A model generated the notes under the pieces. It searched no databases. It was not told the DNA's origin and worked only from the letters and a program-made list of their open reading frames with translations. The position numbers and the translations under genes were made by a program. Shown one piece after another: positions 31,690 to 41,284 of a DNA stretch of 41,354 nucleotides. Numbering within the stretch: position 1 is the stretch's first letter; each line of letters starts with the position of its first letter. The DNA is taken from the NCBI GenBank assembly GCA_017550105.1, contig JAFYLQ010000043.1, positions 1 through 41,354 of the forward strand, read 5' to 3'. This DNA comes from Clostridia bacterium (GTDB lineage: Bacteria; Bacillota; Clostridia; Oscillospirales; Acutalibacteraceae).

Positions 31690-34125
31690 TTAAACCTCTC
31701 TGCAATACACACCTGTGGATTTTTTATCGGTTTTGGTATTCTTAATGGGGGTTGATTTTTTAGTTACCGCAGTATCCTTACAAGAAATTTTACGCTCCGC
31801 CAAGGCAACGCTCAAAACCTCATCAAGGTTACTTACGGGAATAAACTCAACTTCCTTTTTCACACTCTCGTTAACCTTGTCTAAATCCGCTTTGTTTTCC
31901 TCGGGAATAAGGACGGTTTTCATACCGTTTTTGAATGCGGCGGTTGATTTTTCACGAAGACCGCCAATGGCAAGAACCTTACCCCTCAAGGTAATCTCGC
32001 CCGTCATAGCAACACTTTTGTTAACGGCTCTGCCCGTCAAGGCTGATACAAGCGCCGTTGTCATTGTAACACCTGCAGATGGCCCGTCCTTGGGTACTGC
32101 ACCCTCGGGAACGTGAATGTGGATATCCTTGGTTTTGTAAAAATCCTTATCAATTCCAAGAGCCTCTGCCCTGCTTCTGATATATGTAATAGCCGCCTTT
32201 GCGGACTCCTTCATAACGTCACCGAGTGAGCCTGTAAGTTCAAGCTTACCGCTACCATCAAGAACTGCAACCTCAATCTGCATCATTTCACCGCCGACTG
32301 CAGTCCATGCAAGTCCGTTTGCGGCACCCACCATATCGTCAAAATCAAGCTTTGTGGTTTTGTAGCGTGGTGCACCTAAATATTCCTCCAAGGATGCAGG
32401 GTCAATGGTTATTTTACCCTCGAAGCCCTCGGCGAATTTAACGGCAGCCTTACGGATTATTTTGGTAATTGTTCTGTCAAGAGTACGGACGCCCGCCTCC
32501 TTGGTGTAATCGGAAATCAACGTTCTTAATGCACCGTCGGTAAATCTAATCATAGAGCTTTTCATACCGAAATTTTTAACCTGCTTAGGTACAAGGTGCT
32601 TTTTAGCAATGCTGAATTTATCCTCGGCGGTATAGCTATACAATTCGATTACTTCCATTCGGTCATAAAGAGGACCGGGAATCTGAGAAGCATCGTTTGC
32701 GGTGGTTATAAAGAGCACCTTGCTAAGGTCGAAGGGAACCTCAACGTAGTGGTCTGTAAAGGTGTTATTCTGCTCACCGTCAAGAACCTCAAGCAAGGCA
32801 GAAGACGGGTCACCCTTATAATCGCTTCCCAATTTATCAATTTCGTCAAGGAGAATCAAGGGATTCTGAGTTTCCGCCTGTTCAATAGCCGTAATGATTC
32901 TACCGGGCATTGAGCCGATATAGGTCTTTCTGTGACCACGGATTTCAGCCTCATCACGAACACCGCCAAGGGAAATACGAACGTATTTTCTGCCGAGAGC
33001 CTTTGCAAGGGACTTGGCAATGGAGGTTTTACCAACACCGGGAGGACCCACAAGGCATAAAATCTGAGCATTGGCATCGGGTGCGAGTTTTTTAACCGCA
33101 ATAAGTTCAATAACTCTTTCCTTAACGTCCTGAAGACCGTAATGCTCCTTATCAAGGATTTTACGTGCCGCCGCAACGTCAAGGGAATCCTCGGTGAAAA
33201 CGCCGAAGGGTAAGCTTGTTACTCTTTCAAGATACGTACGTGTTACGTTGGATTCAGGGCTACCGGGCGAGGTTTTTATAAGTCTGTCGCATTCCTCGAA
33301 AAGCTTCTTTTTAGACTTTTCATCAATGGGTAACGCGGATATTTTTTCACGGTACTTATTAGCCTCTGCTACGGGTGAATCGTCATCACCAAGCTCCTTG
33401 GAGATAACCTTCATTTCCTCACGAAGATAGTATTCTCTTTGATTTTTATCCATTCTTTCCTGAACCTTGTCGGAAATTTCAAGCTCGAGCTTAAGAATCT
33501 CGGTCTCCTTGGATAAAATATTACAGAGCATTTCTGCCCTTTTCATTACGTCAAGCTCATCAAGAAGTCTTTGCTTGTCCTGAACCTCAAAATGAAAATG
33601 ACCTGCAATATCATCAGTTACGTCGGCAATGTTTTCTTCCTCAAGAATTGCAAGGAAGATTTCGGGTGCAATACGGGGACTTACTGAAATATACTCGTCA
33701 AACCTTGATTTAAGTGTTCTCAAAGTGGCAACGGTAAGAGGATTTTCGTTATCGGGATAAATCTCGGGAAGTCTTTGAATAACTGCACGAAGAGAAATAC
33801 GCTCTCTTGTAACCTCTTTAACACACGCTCTGTAAAGACCCTCAACAACAATTTCAAAATTATTACTGTCGGCAGAGCCCGAAATCTGCTTGATTTCGGC
33901 AACAACACCCACTGCACTTAATTCTGAAAACTTGGGGTCTTCGACCATGGCGTCCTTTTGCGAAACGAGAAAAATCTTTCTGCTCTCGGTCTCGATTGCG
34001 GCTCTTATTGCTCGTACTGATTTTAATCTGCCCACCTCAAAGCTCATGGTCTGCTCAGGGAAAATAACAAGGTTTCTGAGAGCAAGCACCGGCAAGGTTT
34101 CGGGCTGATAGATTTTTTCTGACAT
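31690..34125 (-). CDS. lon: ATP-dependent protease Lon
   Basis: An 811-aa LonA protease. The N-terminal substrate-binding LAN domain (about 1-205) starts LPVLALRNLVIFPEQ. The AAA+ module has GPPGVGKTSIAKSL (Walker A) and LLDEIDK (Walker B). The Ser-Lys protease domain has the catalytic Ser in PKDGPSAGVTM and Lys in TLRGKVLAIGGLREK-type sequence. A short Lys/Thr-rich tail of about 25 residues follows. The start is ATG 34125 after CAGGAG; the longer frame from 34158 lacks a ribosome binding site. It degrades misfolded and regulatory proteins. Confidence 0.97.
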   Translation of the reverse strand: MSEKIYQPETLPVLALRNLVIFPEQTMSFEVGRLKSVRAIRAAIETESRKIFLVSQKDAMVEDPKFSELSAVGVVAEIKQISGSADSNNFEIVVEGLYRACVKEVTRERISLRAVIQRLPEIYPDNENPLTVATLRTLKSRFDEYISVSPRIAPEIFLAILEEENIADVTDDIAGHFHFEVQDKQRLLDELDVMKRAEMLCNILSKETEILKLELEISDKVQERMDKNQREYYLREEMKVISKELGDDDSPVAEANKYREKISALPIDEKSKKKLFEECDRLIKTSPGSPESNVTRTYLERVTSLPFGVFTEDSLDVAAARKILDKEHYGLQDVKERVIELIAVKKLAPDANAQILCLVGPPGVGKTSIAKSLAKALGRKYVRISLGGVRDEAEIRGHRKTYIGSMPGRIITAIEQAETQNPLILLDEIDKLGSDYKGDPSSALLEVLDGEQNNTFTDHYVEVPFDLSKVLFITTANDASQIPGPLYDRMEVIELYSYTAEDKFSIAKKHLVPKQVKNFGMKSSMIRFTDGALRTLISDYTKEAGVRTLDRTITKIIRKAAVKFAEGFEGKITIDPASLEEYLGAPRYKTTKLDFDDMVGAANGLAWTAVGGEMMQIEVAVLDGSGKLELTGSLGDVMKESAKAAITYIRSRAEALGIDKDFYKTKDIHIHVPEGAVPKDGPSAGVTMTTALVSALTGRAVNKSVAMTGEITLRGKVLAIGGLREKSTAAFKNGMKTVLIPEENKADLDKVNESVKKEVEFIPVSNLDEVLSVALAERKISCKDTAVTKKSTPIKNTKTDKKSTGVYCREV

Positions 34126-34157
34126 AATAACTCCTGTAAATTTAGGATAATTTAACA

Positions 34158-34190
34158 CAGGGTGACGTACCCAAAAGATAAATCACCCTG
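34158..34190. other. Hairpin between clpX and lon
   Basis: A perfect 8-bp inverted repeat CAGGGTGA (34158-34165) / TCACCCTG (34183-34190) with a 17-nt loop sits in the clpX-lon gap. On the leftward transcript no T-run follows it, so it is not a normal terminator. It could be an mRNA-processing or stability element, or an operator. Confidence 0.4.
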
Positions 34191-34213
34191 AAAGTAGTTC
34201 GATTTTACACCAT

Positions 34214-35464
34214 TTAATTGGTTTCTTTAGGCTTTTTAACGTAGACGGGGTCTGCCTTACCGTCCACCACGTCGGCAGTAATTTTAACACCTGCAACCGT
34301 GGGGTCAGAGGGAACGCTGTACATAACGGGAATAAGAATTCCTTCCATAATGGAGCGAAGACCACGGGCACCTGTTTCCCTTTCAATAGTAAGCTCAGCC
34401 ACGCGCTTAATGGCATCATCGGTAAAGCTAAGCTCAACCTTATCCATTTTAAGAAGGCTTGTATACTGCTTCAAAAGTGCGTTCTTGGGCTGGGTAATAA
34501 TATTAACAAGACCGTCAACGTCAAGGTTTTCAAGGCTTGTAATAACGGGAATACGACCTACAAGCTCGGGAATAAGACCAAACTTAACCAAATCCTGCGG
34601 AATAACCTTGGCGTACATATCCATTGATTTAAGCTCACTCTTTGAGTGAAGCTCACCGCCGAAGCCTAAAACGGTTTTGCCGAGTCTGTCTTCAACAAGC
34701 TTTTCAATTCCTGCAAAGGCACCGCCACAGATAAACAGGATTTTGGAAGTGTCAATCTGTATAAATTCCTGTTGAGGATGCTTTCTGCCACCCTGAGGAG
34801 GTACGTTAGCAACAGTACCCTCAATAATCTTAAGAAGCGCCTGCTGTACACCCTCACCGCTTACGTCACGGGTAATGGAGGTATTCTCGGATTTTCTGCC
34901 GATTTTGTCGATTTCGTCAACATAAATTATGCCGTGCTCTGCCTTTTCAACGTCAAAATCCGCCGCCTGAATAAGACGAAGCAGGATATTTTCAACGTCC
35001 TCACCAACGTAGCCTGCCTCGGTCAAGGTTGTGGCATCCGCTATAGCGAAAGGAACGTCAAGAATTTTGGCAAGAGTTGAAGCAAGTAAGGTTTTACCCA
35101 CACCTGTGGGACCTAACATAAGCACGTTACTCTTATTTATCTCAACATCATCGGGTGAATCACAATATATTCTTTTGTAATGGTTGTAAACTGCCACGCT
35201 AAGAACCTGTTTTGCCGCATCCTGACCAATAACGTATTCGTCAAGTGCTTTTTTGATTTCAACAGGCTTGGGAAGTTTTTTGGAGGGCTTGGGTGTTGCC
35301 TTCTTCTGCTTTGAGGGTACGCTTTCAACGATTTCAACGCACATATCAACACAGACGTCACAAATGTACACACCGGGACCGGATATCATTCGTTCAACCT
35401 GGTCGGCAGTTCTGCCACAGAAGGAGCACCTGACCTTTTTATCTTTTAAATCTTCTCGTGCCAA
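34214..35464 (-). CDS. clpX: ATP-dependent Clp protease, ATPase subunit ClpX
   Basis: A 416-aa AAA+ unfoldase that feeds substrates to ClpP. The N-terminal zinc-binding domain is [30 protein letters not shown]. Walker A is [12 protein letters not shown] and Walker [14 protein letters not shown]. The ClpP-contacting IGF loop is probably LGFGGE. TTG 35464 is the start, after AAGGGTGA. It lies 12 nt downstream of clpP. Confidence 0.97.
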   Translation of the reverse strand: MAREDLKDKKVRCSFCGRTADQVERMISGPGVYICDVCVDMCVEIVESVPSKQKKATPKPSKKLPKPVEIKKALDEYVIGQDAAKQVLSVAVYNHYKRIYCDSPDDVEINKSNVLMLGPTGVGKTLLASTLAKILDVPFAIADATTLTEAGYVGEDVENILLRLIQAADFDVEKAEHGIIYVDEIDKIGRKSENTSITRDVSGEGVQQALLKIIEGTVANVPPQGGRKHPQQEFIQIDTSKILFICGGAFAGIEKLVEDRLGKTVLGFGGELHSKSELKSMDMYAKVIPQDLVKFGLIPELVGRIPVITSLENLDVDGLVNIITQPKNALLKQYTSLLKMDKVELSFTDDAIKRVAELTIERETGARGLRSIMEGILIPVMYSVPSDPTVAGVKITADVVDGKADPVYVKKPKETN

Positions 35465-35476
35465 AAAAGTTCACCC

Positions 35477-36058
35477 TTATCTCTTTTCGATAATTTTGTC
35501 TGCAATGCCGTAAGCCACGGCTTCCTCTGCAGTAAGCCAATTATCACGCTCGGTATCTGCAAAGATTTCTTCAACGCTCTTGCCTGTGTTTTCAGCAAGA
35601 ATTTTATTCAAGCGGTCTTTGGTTCTCTTGATGTGGTCTGCGGCAATAAGAATTTCTGTTGCCTGACCCTTTGCACCACCAAGGGGCTGATGAATCATAA
35701 CCTCTGCATTGGGAAGAATGTAACGCTTACCCTTAGCACCTGATGAGAAAAGGAATGCACCCATTGATGCCGCCATACCCATACAGATTGTTGAAACGTC
35801 ACATTTGATGTACTGCATAGTATCATAAATAGCAAGACCTGCGGTAACGCTACCACCGGGACTGTTGATATAGAAATTAATATCCTTCTCAGGGTCCTGA
35901 CCTTCAAGATAAAGCATCTGTGCTACGATAATGCTTGCAGTAGCATCGTTTACCTCATCGGAAAGAACAATGATTCTGTCATTGAGAAGTCTTGAAAAAA
36001 TGTCGTAAGAGCGTTCACCACGATTGGTCTGCTCAATAACGTAAGGAACAAGTGCCAT
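35477..36058 (-). CDS. clpP: ATP-dependent Clp protease, proteolytic subunit ClpP
   Basis: A 193-aa serine peptidase. The catalytic triad is visible: Ser in [11 protein letters not shown], His in VMIHQPLGG and Asp in DTERDN. The N-terminal axial-loop region starts [23 protein letters not shown]. The start ATG follows GGAGG. It forms the ClpXP complex with the downstream clpX product. Confidence 0.97.
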   Translation of the reverse strand: MALVPYVIEQTNRGERSYDIFSRLLNDRIIVLSDEVNDATASIIVAQMLYLEGQDPEKDINFYINSPGGSVTAGLAIYDTMQYIKCDVSTICMGMAASMGAFLFSSGAKGKRYILPNAEVMIHQPLGGAKGQATEILIAADHIKRTKDRLNKILAENTGKSVEEIFADTERDNWLTAEEAVAYGIADKIIEKR

Positions 36059-36138
36059 AACGTTAACCTCCTAACAATAGTAACAGGATGATTATTGGAG
36101 TGTTTTTATAATTTTAAACACTTCATAAAAATATACAT

Positions 36139-36168
36139 ATACCGCCGCAGTTATTACTGTGGCGGCAT
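36139..36168. terminator. Terminator-like hairpin between tig and clpP
   Basis: A 13-bp stem with two mismatches (left arm 36139-36150 ATACCGCCGCAG, right arm CTGTGGCGGCAT around 36157-36168) is followed by T-rich sequence on both strands. It lies 9 nt downstream of tig. It may partly separate tig from clpP-clpX. Confidence 0.6.
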
Positions 36169-36176
36169 ATTTTTAA

Positions 36177-37595
36177 TTATTCAGCGTCCGCTGCCTTTTC
36201 AGCAGTTTTCTTTGCTGTGGTCTTTTTGGTTGTTGTTTTCTTTGCGGGAGCCTTTTTTGCCGCCGGCTTTTCTTCCGCAGCAGCGTCGTCTGCCTTAGGA
36301 GCAGCTTTTTTCTTTGCACCTGCAACTGCAGTATCCTTTACGATATCCATTGCTTTTCTGCAAGCAAGGTCAGCCTTAACGTCATCAGCAGAAATGAGAG
36401 TTTTGATTTTATCAACGGGCATACCGTAAGCATCTGCATAAGTCTTAAGCTCTGTATCAACGTCTTCATCAGAGATTTCGATGTTTTCAAGAGCTGCAAC
36501 CTTTTCAAGAGCAAGACGGAGCTTAACCTGCTTCTCTGCACCGTCCTTGTAGCTATCACGAAGAGCAGCAACGTCCATACCGAGGTACTGAAGGTACATA
36601 TCAAGCTGAAGACCCTGTGAACGGAGTCTGTATTCGAACTCGTTAATCTGATTGTCGATTTCTTTTTCAATCATTACTGCAGGGATTTCTGCAACAAGGT
36701 TGTCAACAAGAGTATCCATAACTGCATTTTCAAATGCACGGTCAGCAGCAGCTTCTTTTCTTGCTTTGATTTCTTCTTCAAGGTGCTTTTCGTAATCTGC
36801 AACGGTGTCAAATTCGCTTACATCCTTAACGAACTCATCGTCGTATTTGGGAAGCTCCTTCTTCATAATCTTGTGAAGCTTGATTTTGAAAACAACTGCT
36901 TTACCTGCAAGCTCCTCTGAGCCGTAATCCTCGGGGAAGGTTACGTCGATATCGAACTCTTCGTCAACCTTGTGACCGATAACCTGCTCCTCAAAGCCGG
37001 GAATGAAGCTACCTGAACCAAGCTCAAGGTCATAGCCTTCGCCTTTGCCGCCGTCGAATGCTACGCCGTCAAGGAAGCCTTCGAAGTCGATAGTCGCAAT
37101 GTCGCCCTTTTTAGCAGCCTTGCCTTCAACAGCAACAAGCTTAGCATCCTTTTCAAGAGCCTTTTCAACTTCTTCTTTGATTTCAGCCTTCTTAACTGTA
37201 ACCTTTTCTTTTTCTGCCTTGATGCCCTTGTATGCTTTAAGCTCAACCTCGGGCTTAACAGTTACTTTAAATTTGATTGTGAAGCCGTTTTCACTGATGT
37301 CAACGATTTCATCGTCGTGGGGAGCAGCAACAGGCTCAATACCTGCTTCCTTGATTGCTGCTTCGTAAAGAGCACCGTACTCAGCATCGATTGCATCGTA
37401 CCAGAAGGTTTCTTTACCGTAGTAGGTTTCGATAATGTGCTTGGGAGCCTTACCCTTGCGGAAACCGGGAACGTTGTATTTGCCCCTTGTTTTTGCATAA
37501 GCCTTTGAAACTGCTGACTTGAAAGCGTCGCCCTCAAGAGAAACCTCAACTGCATATACGTTTGTTTCGATTTTTTCGCAAGACTTTAAACTCAT
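36177..37595 (-). CDS. tig: Trigger factor with Lys/Ala/Thr-rich tail
   Basis: A 472-aa ribosome-associated chaperone and prolyl isomerase. The N-terminal ribosome-binding domain carries GKYNVPGFRKGKAPKHII (signature GFRxGKxP). The FKBP-type PPIase domain (about 155-240) has GDIATIDFEGFLDG and FIPGFEEQVIG. The helical C-terminal domain follows to about residue 425. The last about 45 residues are a low-complexity tail of Lys, Ala, Thr and Pro (KKAPAKKTTTKK), like histone H1 or bacterial Hc1 tails. This tail is not part of the family's usual 425-430 aa and may bind RNA or DNA. It is read ahead of clpP-clpX from an extended -10 promoter. Confidence 0.94.
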   Translation of the reverse strand: MSLKSCEKIETNVYAVEVSLEGDAFKSAVSKAYAKTRGKYNVPGFRKGKAPKHIIETYYGKETFWYDAIDAEYGALYEAAIKEAGIEPVAAPHDDEIVDISENGFTIKFKVTVKPEVELKAYKGIKAEKEKVTVKKAEIKEEVEKALEKDAKLVAVEGKAAKKGDIATIDFEGFLDGVAFDGGKGEGYDLELGSGSFIPGFEEQVIGHKVDEEFDIDVTFPEDYGSEELAGKAVVFKIKLHKIMKKELPKYDDEFVKDVSEFDTVADYEKHLEEEIKARKEAAADRAFENAVMDTLVDNLVAEIPAVMIEKEIDNQINEFEYRLRSQGLQLDMYLQYLGMDVAALRDSYKDGAEKQVKLRLALEKVAALENIEISDEDVDTELKTYADAYGMPVDKIKTLISADDVKADLACRKAMDIVKDTAVAGAKKKAAPKADDAAAEEKPAAKKAPAKKTTTKKTTAKKTAEKAADAE

Positions 37596-37647
37596 TTGAA
37601 TAACATCCTTTCATTTGCGAACATTTAATAAACATATTAACTGCGAA

Positions 37648-37656
37648 ATTATATCA
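37648..37656 (-). promoter_or_regulatory. Extended -10 promoter of tig
   Basis: On the minus strand TGATATAAT (TG-A-TATAAT; -10 at 37648-37653). No convincing -35 is present 16-18 nt upstream. It lies about 50 nt before the tig start. Confidence 0.5.
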
Positions 37657-37757
37657 TAATAATCCGCGAATTTCCACTATTTTTTAAATAAAATTGAAAT
37701 ATTTGGTAAAATAAACCCGATATTTTTAGTTCGGACGCCGATTTTCGACAAAATACG

Positions 37758-38447
37758 TCACGGGACAATCAACTTTGGAGTGAATCGAAGGTAATCTGCG
37801 GAAGCAAGATTGAACTCAATCCCGTCACTTTCCACCCTTGCGCACCCCGGAGCCACATAGCCGTGAAGATGACCGAAGTAGCATCTTTTAACGGGAAACT
37901 CCTTTAAAACGTCAAGAAGCTCGTCGCAACGCTGAACCTCGTTTATGGGCGGATAGTGAAGAAAAGCGATTATCTCACCGCCTAATTGGGAAGCCGCCTT
38001 TAACGACGTACGAAGACGACCTGCCTCACGAAGAATGACCTTGTGCACGTCCCCTTCCGAATCGTCATAGAACCAGCCTCGGGTACCTGCAAGGGCGAAG
38101 CCCTCAACAGAATAGGCGTTGTTATGAATTATTTTGATTGAATCTAATCCGTTTTCATCAAGGAACCTTGTCATTTTGGACATTGTGTTCCACCAATAAT
38201 CGTGGTTACCCTTAAGGATATACTTTGTACCATTAAGGGAGTGCAGGAACAGAAAATCCTTTTCGGCCTGTTCAAAGTTCATTGCCCAGGAAATATCACC
38301 CGGAATAACAACGCTGTCAGTTTCTTCAACAACGTTGTTCCAGTTAGTAGCAAGGCGTTCCGTATAGTCGGTCCAGCCCTTGAATATATCCATAGGCTTA
38401 TCAACGGATAATGAGAGATGTGTGTCACCGATTACAAATAAGGACAT
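37758..38447 (-). CDS. Cytoplasmic metallophosphoesterase
   Basis: A 229-aa calcineurin-like phosphoesterase without a signal peptide. All metal-ligand motifs are present: GDTHLS at residue 7, VIPGDISWA, KGNHDYWW, IAFLHYPP and YFGHLHGY. This form belongs to the YgpD/YkuE-like single-domain phosphoesterases common in Clostridia; the natural substrate is unknown. It lies 14 nt after thrC and is probably co-transcribed with it. It is unrelated in architecture to the secreted phosphoesterase at 1863-4244. Confidence 0.88.
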   Translation of the reverse strand: MSLFVIGDTHLSLSVDKPMDIFKGWTDYTERLATNWNNVVEETDSVVIPGDISWAMNFEQAEKDFLFLHSLNGTKYILKGNHDYWWNTMSKMTRFLDENGLDSIKIIHNNAYSVEGFALAGTRGWFYDDSEGDVHKVILREAGRLRTSLKAASQLGGEIIAFLHYPPINEVQRCDELLDVLKEFPVKRCYFGHLHGYVAPGCARVESDGIEFNLASADYLRFTPKLIVP

Positions 38448-38461
38448 CGGGAACTCCTTTC

Positions 38462-39955
38462 TCAGATACCTAACATATTGAATACAACCTCTGCCATATC
38501 CTCTTTAGCGGTAACCTGAGTAAATCTAACTTCCTTGCCTTTAAGTGCAGAAAGCTGCTCGGGTGCTTTAAGAGAGGATATTTTTTCAAGGGCATCAACA
38601 GTAGCAAACTCATCATCATAATCTGCCGCACCCTCAACTGCAGAAAGAACTGCCTTTGAGAACTTAAAGGGTGAAGCGGTTGAAGCAACAACCACGGGTG
38701 TTTTATCCCCTGTTTTTTCGATGTAAGCATCACATACGTTAATTGCAACTGAGGTATGTGTATCTGCAAGATAGTTGTATTTGTTATAGGTTTCGTTGAT
38801 TGTTTCGGCAGTTGCGGTATCGTCGCAGCAACCTGCAAAGAACATATCGCCGATAAGAGCCTTAACGTCGTCTGAAACGGTGTATTTACCCTCTGATTTA
38901 AGCTTGCCGAACCAATCGTTTATTGTTTCGTCGTTTCTGCCGCAGAGGATGTAAAGAAGTCTTTCAAGGTTGCTTGAAATGAGGATATCCATTGAGGGTG
39001 AAACGGTTGTGAAGAAGCTACGGTTTCTGTCGTAAACGCCTGTTTCGATAAAATCGGTAAGAACATTATTAGCGTTAGAAGCACAGATAAGCTTATTGAT
39101 GGGTAAGCCCATCTCCTTAGCAAAATAAGCCGCAAGAATATTGCCGAAGTTACCTGTGGGAACAACCACGTTGATTTTGTCACCGAACTTAACCTCGCCG
39201 CTGTTTACCATATCGCAGTATGCGGAAACGTAGTAAACAATCTGAGGAGCAAGTCTGCCCCAGTTAATGGAGTTAGCAGATGAGAAAACAAGATTGTTCT
39301 TTTCGAATCTGTCGAGAATTTCTTTATTAGTGAAGATGTTTTTAACACCTGTCTGACAATCGTCAAAGTTACCGTAAACGGCACAAACGCCTACGTTTGC
39401 ACCCTCCTGTGTAGTCATCTGCAATTTCTGCATAGGGCTGACACCGTCATTGGGATAGAACACAAGAAGCTTTGTGCCCTCAACGTCCTTGAAGCCTTCA
39501 AGAGCAGCCTTGCCCGTGTCACCTGAGGTGGCAACGAGAATTACGATTTCCTTATCCTTAAGGTTCTTTTTAGCAGAAACGGTAAGAAGGTAGGGAAGAA
39601 TCTGCAATGCCATATCCTTGAATGCACAGGTGGGGCCTTTGAAGAGCTCGAGTATATTAACATTATCGTGAAGATTAACTACGGGAGCAACAAATTCGGA
39701 GGCGAATTTACCGTCCTTGTAAGCACCCTCAACACAATAATCCAATTCTTCTTTAGTGAAGTCTGTAAGGTAAAGACCAAGCACTTTTTTTGCACGTTCC
39801 TTGTAGTCAACGTCGCAAAGAGCCTTGATTTCGTCGGCACTGAGAACGGGAATTGACTCGGGAATATACAAGCCGCCATCGGGTGAAATACCGTCTGTAA
39901 TTGCCTTGGAAGCAGTTACCTTAACATTATTATCTCTTGTTGAAGTATAAAACAC
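38462..39955 (-). CDS. thrC: Threonine synthase
   Basis: A 497-aa PLP enzyme (fold-type II) that makes threonine from O-phosphohomoserine. Visible parts are YTSTRDNNVKVTASKAITDGISPDGGLY at the start, the PLP Lys in GPTCAFKDMALQ, ATSGDTGKAALEGF, VVPTGNFGNILAAYFAK and SANSINWGRLAPQ. The start is GTG 39955, 10 nt after AAAGGA; the N-terminal residues VFYTSTRDN match the family start, and the extra 12 residues from 39991 do not. Its promoter overlaps the dacF stop. It is followed by the phosphoesterase gene. Confidence 0.94.
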   Translation of the reverse strand: MFYTSTRDNNVKVTASKAITDGISPDGGLYIPESIPVLSADEIKALCDVDYKERAKKVLGLYLTDFTKEELDYCVEGAYKDGKFASEFVAPVVNLHDNVNILELFKGPTCAFKDMALQILPYLLTVSAKKNLKDKEIVILVATSGDTGKAALEGFKDVEGTKLLVFYPNDGVSPMQKLQMTTQEGANVGVCAVYGNFDDCQTGVKNIFTNKEILDRFEKNNLVFSSANSINWGRLAPQIVYYVSAYCDMVNSGEVKFGDKINVVVPTGNFGNILAAYFAKEMGLPINKLICASNANNVLTDFIETGVYDRNRSFFTTVSPSMDILISSNLERLLYILCGRNDETINDWFGKLKSEGKYTVSDDVKALIGDMFFAGCCDDTATAETINETYNKYNYLADTHTSVAINVCDAYIEKTGDKTPVVVASTASPFKFSKAVLSAVEGAADYDDEFATVDALEKISSLKAPEQLSALKGKEVRFTQVTAKEDMAEVVFNMLGI

Positions 39956-40005
39956 AACAAACACATCCTTTGTCTGAACATACGTATTCATTATATAATC
40001 AACTT

Positions 40006-40034
40006 ATTTTATCAAAAGGCTTATTAAAAGTCAA
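40006..40034 (-). promoter_or_regulatory. Promoter of thrC
   Basis: On the minus strand -35 TTGACT (40029-40034), 17-nt spacer and -10 TAAAAT (40006-40011). The TGA stop of the upstream carboxypeptidase (40031-40033) is part of the -35. Confidence 0.7.
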
Positions 40035-41284
40035 GTATCGGCAAAGGGATATGCGGTATTTCCGTTAGAAATAAAGTTAAAAATTTTAAGAACACCGTCG
40101 AAAAAGGTAAGTTTTTTGACCTCGGTGCAAGAAAGGATTTTATATTCATTTATAAGCTCCTTATCAAGGGTTACCTTAACGGTGCCGAGGGTTTGCTTTT
40201 CTGAAACGGGAGCATCCACGTTTTCGCATATTTCAACACTTACCCTTACCTTTTCCTCCTGCCCCTTTTTAATAAGTATTGGTACGATATCGGGAAACAG
40301 TGTTTCTGCAAAATCACGTCTGCCCGAATTAACCGCTACCCTTTCATATTGCTTCGTATCCACCTCGGGAGTGAATAATGTATAATTGGTAAATCCCCAA
40401 TTCAACAAAGCCTTAGCGGTGTTAAAGCGGTCGTTACTGTTTTCACTACCCATTACCACCGCAACAAGATGAAGATTATCACGCTCGGCACTTGCAGACA
40501 CACAACAACCTGCCTTAGCGGTTGTGCCTGTTTTAAGCCCCGTTGTACCCTGATAAAATCTGACTAATTTATTAGTGTTCACAAGCTCTGTTTCACCGTT
40601 TCTTAAGGAGTCCATCCACACGGTGGTGTAAGCGGTTATAAATTTATGCTTTAGTAATTCCGTTGACATTATGGCTATATCTCGGGCGGTTGTAAGATGC
40701 TCGTCAGTTGTATCATCAAGACCTGTGGCATTCACAAAATTAGTGTTATTCATATTTAATTCCTTGGCTCTTGCATTCATAAGGGCAATAAAGGCTTCTT
40801 CACTACCCGATATATATTCACCCAGAAGGGTTGCCGCATCGTTTGCACTGCCGATAGCCGTAGCCTTCAGAAGCTCGTCAACAGTCATACTCTCCCCTTC
40901 CTCAAGCCATATCTGAGAGCCACCCTTTGAAGCCGCATTTTGCGAGCAGGTCACCTTATCCGCAAGGGTAATACGCCCCGTATCAATAGCCTCGGCAACA
41001 AGCAGCATTGTCATAATTTTGGTAACTGATGCAGGAAATAACTTAACGTCTGCATTATATTGAAGCAAAACCTGACCTGTAGCAACGTCCATAAGCACGG
41101 CGGACTTGGCGTTAATTTCAACGGGTAATTTACTTACGTCATCACCACCTGCAACGATTGAAGTAAAGGTTGACGGTATCTGAGCCTCGTCATCATCATT
41201 TACATTTTTATTGGCACAAAAACCCACTACCGACATTTGAAAAACGAAGACAATTATAAATAAAAATATTAATAGCCTTTTCAT
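40031..41284 (-). CDS. dacF: D-alanyl-D-alanine carboxypeptidase (S11 family, DacF-like)
   Basis: A 417-aa penicillin-binding-type enzyme with a signal peptide (MKRLLIFLFIIVFVFQMSVVGFCA). The catalytic SxxK is in PASVTKIMTMLL, SxN in GSANDAATLL and KTG in TGLKTGTTAKAGC. A C-terminal beta-rich PBP5-like domain follows (about 290-417). It trims the terminal D-Ala of peptidoglycan pentapeptides at the outer face of the membrane. The start ATG 41284 follows AAGGGTGA; the frame's earlier codon at 41332 has no ribosome binding site. Upstream sequence to the window edge is AT-rich with no clear promoter. Confidence 0.94.
   Translation of the reverse strand: MKRLLIFLFIIVFVFQMSVVGFCANKNVNDDDEAQIPSTFTSIVAGGDDVSKLPVEINAKSAVLMDVATGQVLLQYNADVKLFPASVTKIMTMLLVAEAIDTGRITLADKVTCSQNAASKGGSQIWLEEGESMTVDELLKATAIGSANDAATLLGEYISGSEEAFIALMNARAKELNMNNTNFVNATGLDDTTDEHLTTARDIAIMSTELLKHKFITAYTTVWMDSLRNGETELVNTNKLVRFYQGTTGLKTGTTAKAGCCVSASAERDNLHLVAVVMGSENSNDRFNTAKALLNWGFTNYTLFTPEVDTKQYERVAVNSGRRDFAETLFPDIVPILIKKGQEEKVRVSVEICENVDAPVSEKQTLGTVKVTLDKELINEYKILSCTEVKKLTFFDGVLKIFNFISNGNTAYPFADT

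Noticed and set aside
37061-37246. Lys/Leu-rich minus-strand frame within tig
   Set aside because: A shadow frame of the trigger factor coding sequence without its own start signals.
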